The notes: generated by a model from the letters alone, not told the origin. 64,000 nt of DNA from Rodentibacter genomosp. 1 (GCF_001999285.1 NZ_MLHN01000003.1:62001-126000), one strand, 5' to 3'; positions 1 through 9,848 are shown, counted from the first letter of the stretch. Numbers and translations are program-made.

Positions 1-36
1 CAAGTTCGTTTCGTTGTGGAGGAGATAACCCTATGA
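1..36 (+). CDS. pxpB: 5-oxoprolinase subunit PxpB, 3' end only
   Basis: The first 36 bases read through as a short C-terminal tail ([11 protein letters not shown]) ending in TGA. The VRF segment resembles the C-terminus of PxpB/KipI proteins, and the stop overlaps the pxpC start in an ATGA junction, which signals translational coupling. PxpB is the partner of PxpC in the ATP-dependent 5-oxoprolinase. Only 11 codons are visible, so the call rests mainly on position directly before pxpC. Confidence 0.7.
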   Translation, partial: QVRFVVEEITL

Positions 37-965
37 TTTATATTCAACATCTTCAAGGCTTTGCTCATCTACAGGATTTAGGCCGCTTTGGCTTACGCGG
101 ATTTGGTATCGGACATTCCGGTGCAATGGATTGCCTTGCATTGCAAGCGGGAAATTTACTATTGAAAAATGCCCATAATTTGCCCGCACTTGAAATAGCC
201 TTAGGAAGCCTGACAATAACCTTTGACTGTGACACACCATTTTGTTTAACGGGCGCATTATGTGAGGCAGAACTTGATGATAGCCCTATTTCGCCTTATT
301 GGCGTTACACGGCAAAAGCGCGCCAAACCCTCAAAATCAAACGAATTACCCAAGGCAACTACACCTATCTTTGTGTTGCCGGAGGCTTTAAAGTACCTAA
401 AGTATTAGGATCTTATAGCACCAATTTACAAGCAGGTTTTGGTGGGTTTCAAGGACGTTTACTCAAATCCGGTGATCATATTGCGACAGGGTTAAGAGAT
501 ACGGTGCTTAGCCCATTAGGGATTGAACCCATTTCTTATACAAAAACTATTCATGCAACCGTTTCATCAGAATATGAGGCATTCAACCAAGAAACCCAAA
601 CATTATTTTGGCAACAGGGTTGGATATTACAACGAAATAGCAACCGTATAGGCTATCGCTTTTCCGGTTCTCAAAAATTAACGCTTAATTCCCCTCTTGA
701 AATGCTCTCTTATGCCGTACCAATAGGCACAGTTCAAGTACCTCCGGACGGTCAGCCGATAGTATTAATGGCAGATGCTCAAACAACGGGCGGTTATCCA
801 AAAATTGCCTGTGTTATTCAAGCGGATATTGGCAAATTGGCACAAATACCTTTTGGGGAAACCGTTTATTTTAAACAGGTTACCCATCAACAAGCGCGAG
901 AGTTATACCAACAAGATCAAGATTATTTAGCCCACATAAGGAGAAAAGTAAATGAAACGCGTTGA
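33..965 (+). CDS. pxpC: 5-oxoprolinase subunit PxpC (biotin-dependent carboxyltransferase-like)
   Basis: A 310-residue protein of the KipA/AHS2 family. With PxpA and PxpB it forms the bacterial 5-oxoprolinase, which opens 5-oxoproline (pyroglutamate) to glutamate using ATP in the cytoplasm. Family hallmarks seen are GHSGAMD at residues 27-33 and the C-terminal stretch with [14 protein letters not shown] and TTGGYPK followed by [12 protein letters not shown]. The start overlaps the preceding pxpB stop, and the 3' end overlaps pxpA by 14 bases, so the three genes form one coupled operon. The GGAGGAG-like sequence at 18-24 supports the start. Length is normal for the family. Confidence 0.93.
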   Translation: MIYIQHLQGFAHLQDLGRFGLRGFGIGHSGAMDCLALQAGNLLLKNAHNLPALEIALGSLTITFDCDTPFCLTGALCEAELDDSPISPYWRYTAKARQTLKIKRITQGNYTYLCVAGGFKVPKVLGSYSTNLQAGFGGFQGRLLKSGDHIATGLRDTVLSPLGIEPISYTKTIHATVSSEYEAFNQETQTLFWQQGWILQRNSNRIGYRFSGSQKLTLNSPLEMLSYAVPIGTVQVPPDGQPIVLMADAQTTGGYPKIACVIQADIGKLAQIPFGETVYFKQVTHQQARELYQQDQDYLAHIRRKVNETR

Positions 966-1695
966 TTTAAATGTTGATCTAGCCGAAGGCTATGCGAATG
1001 ATGAAAAATTGTTGCAATTAGTCAGCTCTGCAAATATTGCCTGTGGATTACACGCCGGAGATTACAACGAAATGCGTAAAGCTATTTTATGGGCGAAACA
1101 AAATAACGTCACGATTGGTGCCCATCCCGGCTATCCCGACCGAGAAAATTTCGGTCGCCTTAATATGGATTTAACCAATGAGGAACTCAAAGCCAGTTTG
1201 CTTTATCAGCTCGGTGCGATTGAAGCCCTATGTGAGGCTGAAGGTGTGATATTAAGTTACGTCAAACCGCATGGCGCATTATATAACCAAGCAGCAAAAG
1301 ATCCGGCTCTCGCTCGTTTAATCGTACAAACCATTAAAAAATTTAATCCTGATTTAGCCTTAATGGGGTTATCGGGAAGTGCTATGCTTCTCGCAGCCCA
1401 AGAAGAAGGGCTTAAAATCATTTCTGAAGTTTTTGCTGATCGGCATTATCTCACTGATGGGTCATTGGTACCACGCAGCCGTGATGATGCGTTAGTCGAA
1501 AATGATCAAGAAGCCGTTGCACAGGTTCTACAAATGGTGATTGAGGGAACCGTTCCTACTGTCGAAGGTTTCAATATACCTATTCAAGCCGACAGCATTT
1601 GCTTGCACGGTGACGGTAACCATGCGATTGAATTTGCGAAAAAAATTCGTGCCGCATTACAAGCAGAACAAATTATCATTTCGGCAAAATATTAA
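952..1695 (+). CDS. pxpA: 5-oxoprolinase subunit PxpA (LamB/YcsF family)
   Basis: A 247-residue cytoplasmic protein of the LamB/YcsF family, the subunit that acts with PxpB and PxpC in 5-oxoproline hydrolysis. Visible family motifs are the N-terminal DLNVDLAEG (residues 5-13), [12 protein letters not shown] (about 26-37), GAHPGYPD and VKPHGALYN. It starts inside the end of pxpC after a GGAG ribosome-binding site at 941-944 and is close to the roughly 245 residues usual for the family. It is followed after 37 bases by an NRAMP-type transporter, an arrangement also known from the ycsF-ycsG pair of Bacillus. Confidence 0.95.
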   Translation: MKRVDLNVDLAEGYANDEKLLQLVSSANIACGLHAGDYNEMRKAILWAKQNNVTIGAHPGYPDRENFGRLNMDLTNEELKASLLYQLGAIEALCEAEGVILSYVKPHGALYNQAAKDPALARLIVQTIKKFNPDLALMGLSGSAMLLAAQEEGLKIISEVFADRHYLTDGSLVPRSRDDALVENDQEAVAQVLQMVIEGTVPTVEGFNIPIQADSICLHGDGNHAIEFAKKIRAALQAEQIIISAKY

Positions 1696-1732
1696 TAGCC
1701 TCAAGTTGTATAACAACCTATCGGAGATCAAT

Positions 1733-2920
1733 ATGGCAAATAATAACCGTAGCGCCCTACTCGGAGCGGCATTTTTAATGGCGACATCAGCTATCGGCCC
1801 AGGTTTTCTTACCCAAACCGCAACCTTTACCCAATCTTTACTGGCCAGTTTTGGCTTTGTGATTTTACTCTCTATCTTGCTTGATATTGGAGCTCAATTA
1901 AACATTTGGCGAATTATCACCGTTTCAGAAAAAAAAGCCCAAGATATTGCGAATACTATTTTACCCGGTACGGGATATTTTCTTTCATTGCTTATTGTTA
2001 TAGGAGGATTGGCTTTCAACATCGGAAATGTTGGAGGTGCAGGATTGGGCTTAAATATTCTCACAGGAGTGTCACCTGAAATAGGGGCGATAATTAGCGG
2101 ATCTATTGCCGTATGTATCTTCCTTGTAAAAGAAGCCGGTAAAGCAATGGATCGTTTTGCTCAAATCATGGGATTCGTGATGATTGCCTTAACCATTTAT
2201 GTCGCTGCACAAACCAATCCACCTATTGGAGAAGCCGTATTCAGAACTTTCGTACCGGAGAAATTAGATGTCATCGCTATTGTTACCCTTGTAGGTGGCA
2301 CTGTGGGTGGTTATATCACTTTTGCCGGGGCTCACCGTTTATTAGATGCCGGTATTAAAGGCAAAAGTTCTCTAAAAGAGGTCAGCAAAAGCTCGGTATC
2401 AGCAATTCTCATTTCCTCCATAATGAGAATTGTATTGTTCTTAGCCGTTTTAGGCGTCGTCTCACAAGGTGTTACTCTCGATCCTAAAAACCCGGCCGCG
2501 ACCCCATTTTCATACGCAGCCGGTAATATCGGATTAATGATCTTCGGTATTGTAATCTGGGCTGCTTCAATTACCTCCGTTATCGGTGCTGCTTATACTT
2601 CCGTTTCTTTCATTACCAGTTTTTCACCTAAGATAGAAAAACATAAGAATTGTTGGATAGTGGCCTTTATTGTTATCTCGACTGCCGTGCTTGCAACTAT
2701 CGGTCGCCCAGCCCAAGTATTAGTTTTTGTCGGCACATTAAACGGTTTAATTTTACCGATTTCTCTCGGTCTCATTTTGCTCGCTGCCTACAACAGTAAA
2801 ATTATTGGTGATTATAAACACCCTATTTGGATGACGATTTCAGGTTCTATCGTTGTTATTTCCATGGCAATATTAAGCATGATAACGCTTGTGAAATATA
2901 TCAGTAATTTATTGGCTTAG
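1733..2920 (+). CDS. NRAMP-family divalent cation transporter-like membrane protein (YcsG type)
   Basis: A 395-residue integral membrane protein with about ten or eleven hydrophobic segments, beginning MANNNRSALLGAAF and containing an early TSAIGPGFLTQT segment that matches the NRAMP/MntH first-helix region. The reading frame is open further upstream inside pxpA, but the ATG at 1733 is preceded by TCGGAG at 1721-1726 and gives the expected N-terminus. NRAMP proteins normally move Mn2+ or Fe2+ with protons. The metal-binding DPGN motif of helix 1 is not present in that form (SAIGPGF instead), so this branch, which travels with oxoprolinase genes, may carry another substrate, possibly 5-oxoproline. 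That last point is inference. Confidence 0.85.
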   Translation: MANNNRSALLGAAFLMATSAIGPGFLTQTATFTQSLLASFGFVILLSILLDIGAQLNIWRIITVSEKKAQDIANTILPGTGYFLSLLIVIGGLAFNIGNVGGAGLGLNILTGVSPEIGAIISGSIAVCIFLVKEAGKAMDRFAQIMGFVMIALTIYVAAQTNPPIGEAVFRTFVPEKLDVIAIVTLVGGTVGGYITFAGAHRLLDAGIKGKSSLKEVSKSSVSAILISSIMRIVLFLAVLGVVSQGVTLDPKNPAATPFSYAAGNIGLMIFGIVIWAASITSVIGAAYTSVSFITSFSPKIEKHKNCWIVAFIVISTAVLATIGRPAQVLVFVGTLNGLILPISLGLILLAAYNSKIIGDYKHPIWMTISGSIVVISMAILSMITLVKYISNLLA

Positions 2921-2958
2921 AAGCTCATTAAACATGAGCTCTCAGGGGGGAATTAAAG

Positions 2959-3182
2959 AAAAAGTGCGGTCAAAAACCATCTTAACTTTTGGTATTATGT
3001 AGCAAATGCACAAAAATAGAAATTTCAACGATACGTAGGGACACACTGCGTGTGTCCGTTATAAAATCAAATCATTTCAATATATTAAAATTCGGACACA
3101 CTCAGTCTGGTCCCTACAAGTTCACCAAAAAATAGATTTTTGCAACTGCTACATAATACCGTTAATTTTGACCGCACTTTTG
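2959..3182. repeat. Composite element of three nested inverted repeats
   Basis: The gap between two convergent genes (NRAMP transporter and glnS) folds as one long hairpin. The outer arms are an inverted pair of uptake signals (AAAAGTGCGGTCAAAA at 2960-2975 and its complement at 3166-3181, 16 of 16 bases). Inside them lie GGTATTATGTAGC (2991-3003) and its exact complement (3148-3160). The centre is a REP pair (3035-3117). It may act as a bidirectional terminator. Parts of the middle arm recur near the REP pairs at 12.6 and 25.1 kb. Confidence 0.75.
3035..3117. repeat. REP pair (BIME-like unit), copy 1
   Basis: It starts with GTAG and a GGACACAC/TGC/GTGTGTCC hairpin, has an AT-rich spacer containing ATTTCAATATATTAAAATTCGG-like sequence, and ends with the inverted, slightly decayed REP closing in CTAC. 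It matches the copies at 8330, 10573, 12604 and 25002. Confidence 0.9.
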
Positions 3183-3192
3183 TTGATGAAAA

Positions 3193-4866
3193 CTAAAAAC
3201 TTTCTTTTAAGCTAACCGTGAGGTTAAACACCAAATGTTCAGGGCGATTGTCTTTGCTGTCTGCACAGAAATAGCCTTCACGTTCAAATTGATACCCTTT
3301 TTCCGCTTGTGCATTACCAAGACTTTGTTCTACCACGCCATGTTTTACCACAAGGGAATTTGGATTGACGACTGAACAAATATCTTCCTCCGCTCCCGGA
3401 TTTGAAACCGTAAAGAGTTTGTCATAAAGGCGGAATTCTGCTGGATGGTTATGCACTGCCGAGACCCAATGAATCACCCCTTTCACCTTACGACCATCTG
3501 CCGGATTTTTGCCTAATGTATCCGGATCATAGCTACAAAAAATTGTGGTAATTTCACCATTTGCGTCTTTTTCCACACGTTCCGCTTTAATCACATAAGC
3601 ATTACGCAAACGCACTTCTTTGCCAAGTACGAGACGTTTGTATTGCTTATTGGCTTCTTCACGGAAATCCGCACGATCAATATAAATTTCTTTGCTGAAA
3701 GGTAATTGACGCTCACCTAATTCCGGACGATTCGGGTGATTTGGTGCTATCAACATTTCTTCACCTTCAAAGTTTTCAATCACCACTTTTACCGGATCAA
3801 TTACCGCCATTGCACGGCAAGCATTTTGGTTGAGATCATCACGAATACAGGCTTCTAATGCACTATATTCCACTACGTTATCTTGTTTGGTGACTCCAAT
3901 ACGGCGACAAAATTCACGAATTGATGCCGGCGTATAACCACGACGACGTAAACCAGAAATAGTCGGCATACGGGGATCATTCCAACCGTCCACAATGCCG
4001 TCTTCCACTAATTTCAATAACTTACGTTTAGAAGTTAACGTACCTTCTAAATTTAAGCGTGAAAATTCATATTGGTGCGGTAATGGACGTTCAATCGAAA
4101 TATTATCCAATACCCAGTCATATAAACGACGGTTATCTTGGAACTCTAATGTACATAACGAGTGTGTAATACGCTCAATCGCATCGGAAATACAATGGGT
4201 GAAATCATACATCGGATAGATACACCATTTATCGCCGGTTTGGTGGTGCTTGGCAAATTTAATCCGATAAAGCACCGGATCACGCATCACCATAAACGGC
4301 GAAGCCATATCAATTTTCGCCCGTAAACTGGCTTTTCCTTCGGCAAATCCGCCATTTTTCATTTTTTCAAATAAGGCTAAGTTTTCCTCAACACTGCGAT
4401 CACGATAAGGGCTGTTTTTACCCGGCTCTGTTAACGTACCACGATATTCACGCATTTCTTCCGGCGAGAGCTCGTCCACATACGCCAAGCCTTTTTTAAT
4501 TAATTCAATGGCATAGTCATGGAGCGTATCAAAATAATCCGAGGCATAATGCACCTCTCCTGCCCATTTGAAACCCAGCCATTCTACATCTTGTTTAATG
4601 GAATCTACGTATTCCACATCTTCTTTCAAAGGATTGGTATCATCAAAGCGTAAATTACATAAACCGTTATAATCTTTCGCAATGCCAAAGTTTAAGCAAA
4701 TGGATTTCGCATGTCCGATATGCAAATAACCATTGGGTTCAGGTGGAAAACGGGTATAAACCTCTTTGTGTTTACCACTTGCTAGATCTTCATCAATAAT
4801 TTGGGTAATAAAATTGTGCGGACGCATATTTTCCGCATTTTCTAAACCATGTTCTGTATTGCTCAT
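3193..4866 (-). CDS. glnS: Glutaminyl-tRNA synthetase
   Basis: A 557-residue class I aminoacyl-tRNA synthetase that charges tRNA-Gln in the cytoplasm. The N-terminal catalytic domain shows [17 protein letters not shown] with the HIGH motif at residues 49-52, and LTSKRKL stands for the KMSKS loop. The rest of the protein is the anticodon-binding beta-barrel region. Length matches the E. coli enzyme (about 555). The gene stands alone, convergent with the NRAMP gene and divergent from macA. Its promoter should lie in 4867-4960. Confidence 0.98.
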   Translation of the reverse strand: MSNTEHGLENAENMRPHNFITQIIDEDLASGKHKEVYTRFPPEPNGYLHIGHAKSICLNFGIAKDYNGLCNLRFDDTNPLKEDVEYVDSIKQDVEWLGFKWAGEVHYASDYFDTLHDYAIELIKKGLAYVDELSPEEMREYRGTLTEPGKNSPYRDRSVEENLALFEKMKNGGFAEGKASLRAKIDMASPFMVMRDPVLYRIKFAKHHQTGDKWCIYPMYDFTHCISDAIERITHSLCTLEFQDNRRLYDWVLDNISIERPLPHQYEFSRLNLEGTLTSKRKLLKLVEDGIVDGWNDPRMPTISGLRRRGYTPASIREFCRRIGVTKQDNVVEYSALEACIRDDLNQNACRAMAVIDPVKVVIENFEGEEMLIAPNHPNRPELGERQLPFSKEIYIDRADFREEANKQYKRLVLGKEVRLRNAYVIKAERVEKDANGEITTIFCSYDPDTLGKNPADGRKVKGVIHWVSAVHNHPAEFRLYDKLFTVSNPGAEEDICSVVNPNSLVVKHGVVEQSLGNAQAEKGYQFEREGYFCADSKDNRPEHLVFNLTVSLKESF

Positions 4867-5079
4867 AACCTTCTCAAATCAATAGAAAAAATAATCGTGC
4901 TATTCTATACGTTTTGCTGTCAAAAAGCGAGATATGAGGATAGCGCCCTTTTCATCCTAATTTTCAGCTAATTTTGCCATGTGAAAATTCACCACCGAAG
5001 TAAACCAATTAAAAAATGGTTTGTCTCATCTCCAAATTTTTCGTGCAAAACACGGGATTTATCATTAAAATACGCAAAC

Positions 5080-5093
5080 TGAACAAACGTTCA
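5080..5093. promoter_or_regulatory. Palindromic operator candidate upstream of macA
   Basis: TGAAC-AAAC-GTTCA is a perfect 5+4+5 palindrome 20 bases before the macA start, just downstream of a TAAAAT hexamer at 5065-5070 that could be the -10 element. Operators of TetR-type repressors of efflux pumps often have this form and place. No regulator gene is adjacent, so the link is inference. Confidence 0.4.
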
Positions 5094-5113
5094 TTAGTTG
5101 GAATTGAAGCTCA

Positions 5114-6289
5114 ATGAAGAAAATTTTCGTTATACTCGGACTCTTAATTTTAGGCGGACTCGCCTATTATTTTTTTGTAAACAATCACAACCAGCAATCC
5201 ACCTATCTGACCGAAAAAGTCACTCGTGGGAACATTGAAAAAAGCGTGGTCGCCTCCGGCACCATCAGTAGTATTAACGAGGTGGATGTGGGGGCACAGG
5301 TCTCCGGTAAAATCACTAAACTTGCTGTAACCCTTGGGCAGGAAGTAAAAAAAGGCGATTTGATCGCAGAGATCGATTCGACCACTCAAATTAATACACT
5401 TAATACCAAAAAAGCTGCACTTGCCAGCTATCAGGCACAATTAAAAGCAAAAGAAACCGCACTTACCGTGGCACAATCCGCTTATTCTCGTTATTCAAAA
5501 CTATACGGGCAAAAAGCGGCTTCCCTTGATGATGTCAACAATGCTAAAAATACGTTTGATGCGGCAAAATCCGAAGTGGAAGCATTAAAAGAGTCCATTA
5601 AACAAGCAGAAATTGAAGTGGATACAGCGGAAACTAATGTGGGCTATACACAGATCACTTCACCTATTGATGGGACGATCATTTCTACACCGATTTCCGA
5701 AGGACAAACCGTCAATTCTGCACAAACCACCCCAACCATCGTCACGGTCGCTGATCTCAGCAGAATGTTGGTGAAACCTGAAATTTCAGAAGGCGACATT
5801 ACCAAAGTCAAAGCCGGACAAAAAGTAAGTTTTACGATTTTGTCTGATCCCAATACCTATTACCATGGTGTGATTTCCTCTGTTGATCCGGCAACCACCA
5901 CAAAAAGTGACAACACCTCCACGTCCTCAAGCAGTTCAAGTTCCTCAAGTACGACAACGGCGGTTTATTATTACGCCAATCTCATCGTCGATAATCCTGA
6001 CCGCACTTTACGCATTGGTATGACAACAGAAAATAATATCAAAATTGCCGATGCACAAAATGTTTTGTTAGTTTCCAATATGGCAATTCAAAAGAAAGAA
6101 GGGAAAACCTTTGTTAAAGTGCTCAATGAGAAAAATCAACCTGAAAGACGTGAAGTGGTAATCGGTGTACAAAATGATTTCCAAACAGAAATTAAATCCG
6201 GTTTAACGGAAGGCGAAAATGTCATCGTGTCACAAGTGGCTTCCGGCGAAAAAGTTGGCAATAGCAACCGTGGCCCGAGAATGTTCTAA
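5114..6289 (+). CDS. macA: MacA-type periplasmic adaptor of an ABC efflux pump
   Basis: A 391-residue membrane-fusion (HlyD/RND adaptor) protein. Residues about 4-22 form one N-terminal membrane anchor, followed by a lipoyl-like half (NEVDVGAQVSGKITKLAVTLGQ), a long alpha-helical hairpin at about residues 95-175, the second lipoyl half (TQITSPIDGTIIS) and beta-barrel domains. It couples the inner-membrane ATPase MacB to an outer-membrane channel for export of macrolides, peptides or lipids. A serine/threonine tract (about residues 260-275) lies in a loop of the barrel domain and is longer than usual. Operon with macB (18-base gap) and a lipoprotein outer-membrane factor. The ribosome-binding site is weak. 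Confidence 0.9.
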   Translation: MKKIFVILGLLILGGLAYYFFVNNHNQQSTYLTEKVTRGNIEKSVVASGTISSINEVDVGAQVSGKITKLAVTLGQEVKKGDLIAEIDSTTQINTLNTKKAALASYQAQLKAKETALTVAQSAYSRYSKLYGQKAASLDDVNNAKNTFDAAKSEVEALKESIKQAEIEVDTAETNVGYTQITSPIDGTIISTPISEGQTVNSAQTTPTIVTVADLSRMLVKPEISEGDITKVKAGQKVSFTILSDPNTYYHGVISSVDPATTTKSDNTSTSSSSSSSSSTTTAVYYYANLIVDNPDRTLRIGMTTENNIKIADAQNVLLVSNMAIQKKEGKTFVKVLNEKNQPERREVVIGVQNDFQTEIKSGLTEGENVIVSQVASGEKVGNSNRGPRMF

Positions 6290-6306
6290 AGTGCGGTAGA
6301 AATTTG

Positions 6307-8238
6307 ATGAATATTATTGAAATTAATCAGCTCAACCGCTACTTTGGCGAAGGCGAAAATCGTGTCCATATTCTCAAAAATATTTCCCTTAATATTGAGA
6401 AAGGCGATTTTGTGGCGATTATCGGGCAATCCGGTTCGGGAAAATCCACACTAATGAATATCATTGGTTGCTTAGATACAGCAACCAGTGGCTCTTATAA
6501 AATTGACGGTAAAGAAACCCACCAACTTTCGCCGGATCAACTTTCCGATTTACGAAGCCAAAAATTCGGTTTTATTTTTCAACGTTATAATTTACTTTCC
6601 AGCCTTACCGCCGCGGAAAATGTAGCTCTACCCGCCATTTATGCCGGTATCCCTCAAACTCAACGTCTTGATCGAGCAAAACAATTACTCGAAAAATTGA
6701 GACTAGGCGATAAATGGCAAAATAAACCCAACCAACTTTCCGGCGGTCAGCAACAACGTGTGAGTATTGCCCGTGCCTTAATGAATGGCGGTGAAATTAT
6801 TCTTGCCGATGAACCCACCGGTGCATTGGATTCCCACAGCGGACAAAATGTGATGGAAATTCTGCGCCAACTCCACAAGGAAGGGCATACCATTATTATG
6901 GTCACCCACGACCGTGACATTGCCGCCAGTGCAAACCGAGTCATTGAAATTAAAGACGGCGAAATCATTGCAGATTCCCAAAAAGAACCGGTTAAAAGTG
7001 CAGTTGAAAATCAATCAAAAATTAGACCGCACTTTGGCTTTAGCAAAGATCAACTCATTGAGGCCTTTCGGATGTCCGTCAGCGCCATTGTCGCCCATAA
7101 AATGCGTTCTTTACTCACCATGCTTGGGATCATTATTGGCATTACTTCCGTGGTTTCCGTTGTGGCACTAGGAAATGGTTCACAACAGAAAATTCTTGAA
7201 AATATCAAAGGTATCGGCACCAGCACGATGACTATTTTCAATGGCACAGGCTTTGGCGATCGCCGTGCCGACCAAATGCAAAATCTTACCGTTCATGATG
7301 CCAATGCATTAAATCAACAAAGCTACATACAAAGTGTGACACCAAATAGTGCTTCCAGTGGCACATTGGTGTATGGCAATCAAACTTTCTCTTCCACAAG
7401 CCTGAAAGGTGTCGGTGAACAATATTTTGATGTAGAGGGGCTAACGCTAAAACAAGGTAGTTTATTTTCCACACAAGATATACAGGAAAATAATCAAGTC
7501 GCTCTCATTGATGAAAGTGCTAAAAAAGCCATTTTTCCAAATGAATCACCTCTTGGGAAAGTGGTGATGTTTGAAAAACGCCCATTGCGAATTATTGGTG
7601 TGGTCTCAGACCGACAAATGGGCGGTGCAAGCAGTTCTTTGAATGTTTATGCACCTTACACCACAGTGATGAACCGCATTTCCTGCAGCAAAAAAATCAG
7701 CTCTATCACCGTGAAAATTGCCGATGATGTTAATTCCACCGTGGCGGAAAAAGGCATCACCGAATTACTCACCCTGCGCCATGGCAAGAAAGATTTTTTT
7801 GTGATGAATAGCGACACCATTAAACAAACCATTGAAAGCACTACCGGCACAATGAAACTCTTAATTTCTTCCATTGCCTTTATTTCTCTCATTGTAGGGG
7901 GGATTGGTGTGATGAATATTATGTTGGTCTCCGTCACGGAACGCACCAAAGAAATTGGTGTGCGAATGGCGATTGGTGCCCGTCAAACCAATATTTTGCA
8001 ACAATTTTTAATTGAAGCCGTGCTCATTTGTTTAATCGGGGGTATCACCGGCATTTTGCTTTCCGGTTTAATCGGCTTGCTATTTAACCTATTTATGAAG
8101 GATTTCACTATGGCATTTTCTACTGTCTCTATTATCACAGCCGTGTTATTTTCAACGCTCATTGGTGTGGTATTTGGCTATATGCCGGCAAAACGGGCTG
8201 CACAATTGAACCCCATTACCGCCCTTGCCAGAGAATAG
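6307..8238 (+). CDS. macB: MacB-type ABC transporter, ATPase/permease fusion
   Basis: A 643-residue protein with an N-terminal ABC ATPase domain (Walker A GQSGSGKST at residues 40-48, signature LSGGQQQR at 144-151, Walker B IILADEP followed by TGALD) fused to a four-helix FtsX/MacB permease domain with a large periplasmic part between helix 1 (about residue 265) and helix 2. The last three helices lie at about 520-640, including ERTKEIGVRMAIGAR. It powers the MacA-linked efflux complex in the inner membrane. The ATG at 6307 is preferred over the TTG one codon earlier. An uptake signal (6290-6299) fills the short gap after macA, and no clear Shine-Dalgarno sequence is seen, suggesting coupling to macA. 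Confidence 0.93.
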   Translation: MNIIEINQLNRYFGEGENRVHILKNISLNIEKGDFVAIIGQSGSGKSTLMNIIGCLDTATSGSYKIDGKETHQLSPDQLSDLRSQKFGFIFQRYNLLSSLTAAENVALPAIYAGIPQTQRLDRAKQLLEKLRLGDKWQNKPNQLSGGQQQRVSIARALMNGGEIILADEPTGALDSHSGQNVMEILRQLHKEGHTIIMVTHDRDIAASANRVIEIKDGEIIADSQKEPVKSAVENQSKIRPHFGFSKDQLIEAFRMSVSAIVAHKMRSLLTMLGIIIGITSVVSVVALGNGSQQKILENIKGIGTSTMTIFNGTGFGDRRADQMQNLTVHDANALNQQSYIQSVTPNSASSGTLVYGNQTFSSTSLKGVGEQYFDVEGLTLKQGSLFSTQDIQENNQVALIDESAKKAIFPNESPLGKVVMFEKRPLRIIGVVSDRQMGGASSSLNVYAPYTTVMNRISCSKKISSITVKIADDVNSTVAEKGITELLTLRHGKKDFFVMNSDTIKQTIESTTGTMKLLISSIAFISLIVGGIGVMNIMLVSVTERTKEIGVRMAIGARQTNILQQFLIEAVLICLIGGITGILLSGLIGLLFNLFMKDFTMAFSTVSIITAVLFSTLIGVVFGYMPAKRAAQLNPITALARE

Positions 8239-8329
8239 AAATAGATTTTGTAAAACCCTAAAATGCGGTTAAAATCAGCCGCACTTTTAATGATGTAACC
8301 GTTGCGCAAAACAATTTGTGGGATTATCC

Positions 8330-8410
8330 GTAGGGACACACTGCGTGTGTCCGTTATAAATTCAAATTATTTCAATATATAATAAACGGACACACACAGT
8401 GTGTCCCTAC
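8330..8410. repeat. REP pair, copy 2, inside the efflux operon
   Basis: This is a GTAG-hairpin REP, an AT-rich spacer and an inverted REP ending in CTAC. Both REP halves keep good stems. It lies between macB and the outer-membrane-factor gene, where it could attenuate or stabilise the transcript. Confidence 0.9.
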
Positions 8411-8471
8411 ATTTCATTAAATCCTCGGTTTTGTACACTGATACGATGATGTTTGAATGAAGGAAAAAACA

Positions 8472-9839
8472 ATGTTAAAAATGAAAAAATTGACTCTTGC
8501 TATTGTTATGGCAACCACCCTTGCCGGCTGTGCCAATATTGGCGATTCTTACCAAGCCAGCCAAGCGGACTATCAAAAATACGAAGAAATCGCCAAGCAA
8601 TTCAATGTAAAAGAAAACTGGTGGGCACTTTATAATGATCCGCAACTTAATCGAGTGGTCGAGCAAGCGCTATTAAACAATAAAGATCTTGCCAAAGCTG
8701 CCGTTGCGGTTAATCGTGCACTTTATAATGCGAATTTAGTCGGCGCAAATTTAGTGCCAACCTTTAGCGGTTCAACCTCATCAGGAGCACAACGCCGTAT
8801 TGATACCTCCGCCAGTTCAACCATTTCACATACCGGTTCATTAAACGTAGCTTATACTCTTGATTTATGGCGTCGTTTAGCAGATTCTGCCGATGCCGCA
8901 GAATGGACACACAAAGCCTCAGCACAAGATTTAGAAGCAACGAAGTTATCCTTAATCAATTCTGTTGTAACAACCTATTATCAAATCGCCTATTTAAATG
9001 ATGCCATCAGCACTACGCAAGAAAGCATCAAATATTACAATGACATCAGCAATATTATGCAACGCCGCTTAAGCCAAGGTGTTGCGGATGCGGCAAGTGT
9101 GGATCAAGCACAGCAATCCGTTTTAACCGCACGCAATAATTTGATCAACTACCAAACCCAACGCAAAACAGCGGAACAAACACTGCGTAATTTACTGGAT
9201 TTAAAACCGGAAGAAGCATTGAATATCACTTTCCCGCATATTCTTAACGTGAAAAACGTGGGCGTGAATTTGAATGTGCCGGTTTCAGTGATCGCCAATC
9301 GTCCTGATGTAAAAGGCAATCAATACCGCTTAAGCAGTGCATTTAAAAATGCCAAAGCCACAGAAAAAGGTTGGTTCCCTGAAATCACCTTGGGCGGGAC
9401 TCTAAGCTCAAGCGGTAACAAAGTCGGCAACGCTCTCCATAGCCCCGTTGCAGGTGGGACAGTGGGAATCAGTTTGCCGTTCTTAAATTGGAATACGGTA
9501 AAATGGAACGTGAAAATCTCTGAAGCCGATTATGAAACCGCACGTTTAAATTACGAGCAAAGTATCACCACAGCGTTAAATGATGTGGATACCAACTATT
9601 TTGCTTTCACTCAAGCCCAAAGTGCCTTTGCGAATCAGCAAAAAACCTTTAACTACAACAAACGTATCACACAATATTATCATAATCGCTATAACGCCGG
9701 CGTATCCGAATTGCGTGAATGGTTAAATGCGGCCAACACCGAAAAATCCTCACAGCTTGCTATTTTACAAGCAAAATATAGCCTAATTCAGGCAGAAAAC
9801 GCCGTATATAGCTCAATGGCGGGTTATTATTCCCGTTAA
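8472..9839 (+). CDS. Outer-membrane efflux lipoprotein (TolC/NodT family)
   Basis: A 455-residue outer-membrane factor. Starting at the ATG at 8472 (preceded by AAGGAAA at 8460-8466) it has a lipoprotein signal peptide with lipobox LAGC, so Cys20 would be acylated. Two repeats of the outer-membrane efflux protein fold follow, rich in Ala, Asn, Leu and Gln, as in TolC-like channels. It would form the exit duct for the MacA-MacB pump encoded just upstream, making a complete tripartite system in one locus. An earlier in-frame ATG at 8457 lacks a ribosome-binding site. A strong terminator follows at 9849-9876. Confidence 0.9.
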   Translation: MLKMKKLTLAIVMATTLAGCANIGDSYQASQADYQKYEEIAKQFNVKENWWALYNDPQLNRVVEQALLNNKDLAKAAVAVNRALYNANLVGANLVPTFSGSTSSGAQRRIDTSASSTISHTGSLNVAYTLDLWRRLADSADAAEWTHKASAQDLEATKLSLINSVVTTYYQIAYLNDAISTTQESIKYYNDISNIMQRRLSQGVADAASVDQAQQSVLTARNNLINYQTQRKTAEQTLRNLLDLKPEEALNITFPHILNVKNVGVNLNVPVSVIANRPDVKGNQYRLSSAFKNAKATEKGWFPEITLGGTLSSSGNKVGNALHSPVAGGTVGISLPFLNWNTVKWNVKISEADYETARLNYEQSITTALNDVDTNYFAFTQAQSAFANQQKTFNYNKRITQYYHNRYNAGVSELREWLNAANTEKSSQLAILQAKYSLIQAENAVYSSMAGYYSR

Positions 9840-9848
9840 TCCCTCAAC

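Noticed and set aside
2922-2940. AGCTCAT/ATGAGCT hairpin after the NRAMP gene as terminator
   Set aside because: The stem is only 7 bp and is followed by a G-run rather than T; the composite hairpin downstream is the better terminator.
3995-4219. Open frame on the plus strand inside glnS
   Set aside because: It is the antisense shadow of a strongly conserved synthetase gene and shows no own ribosome-binding site.
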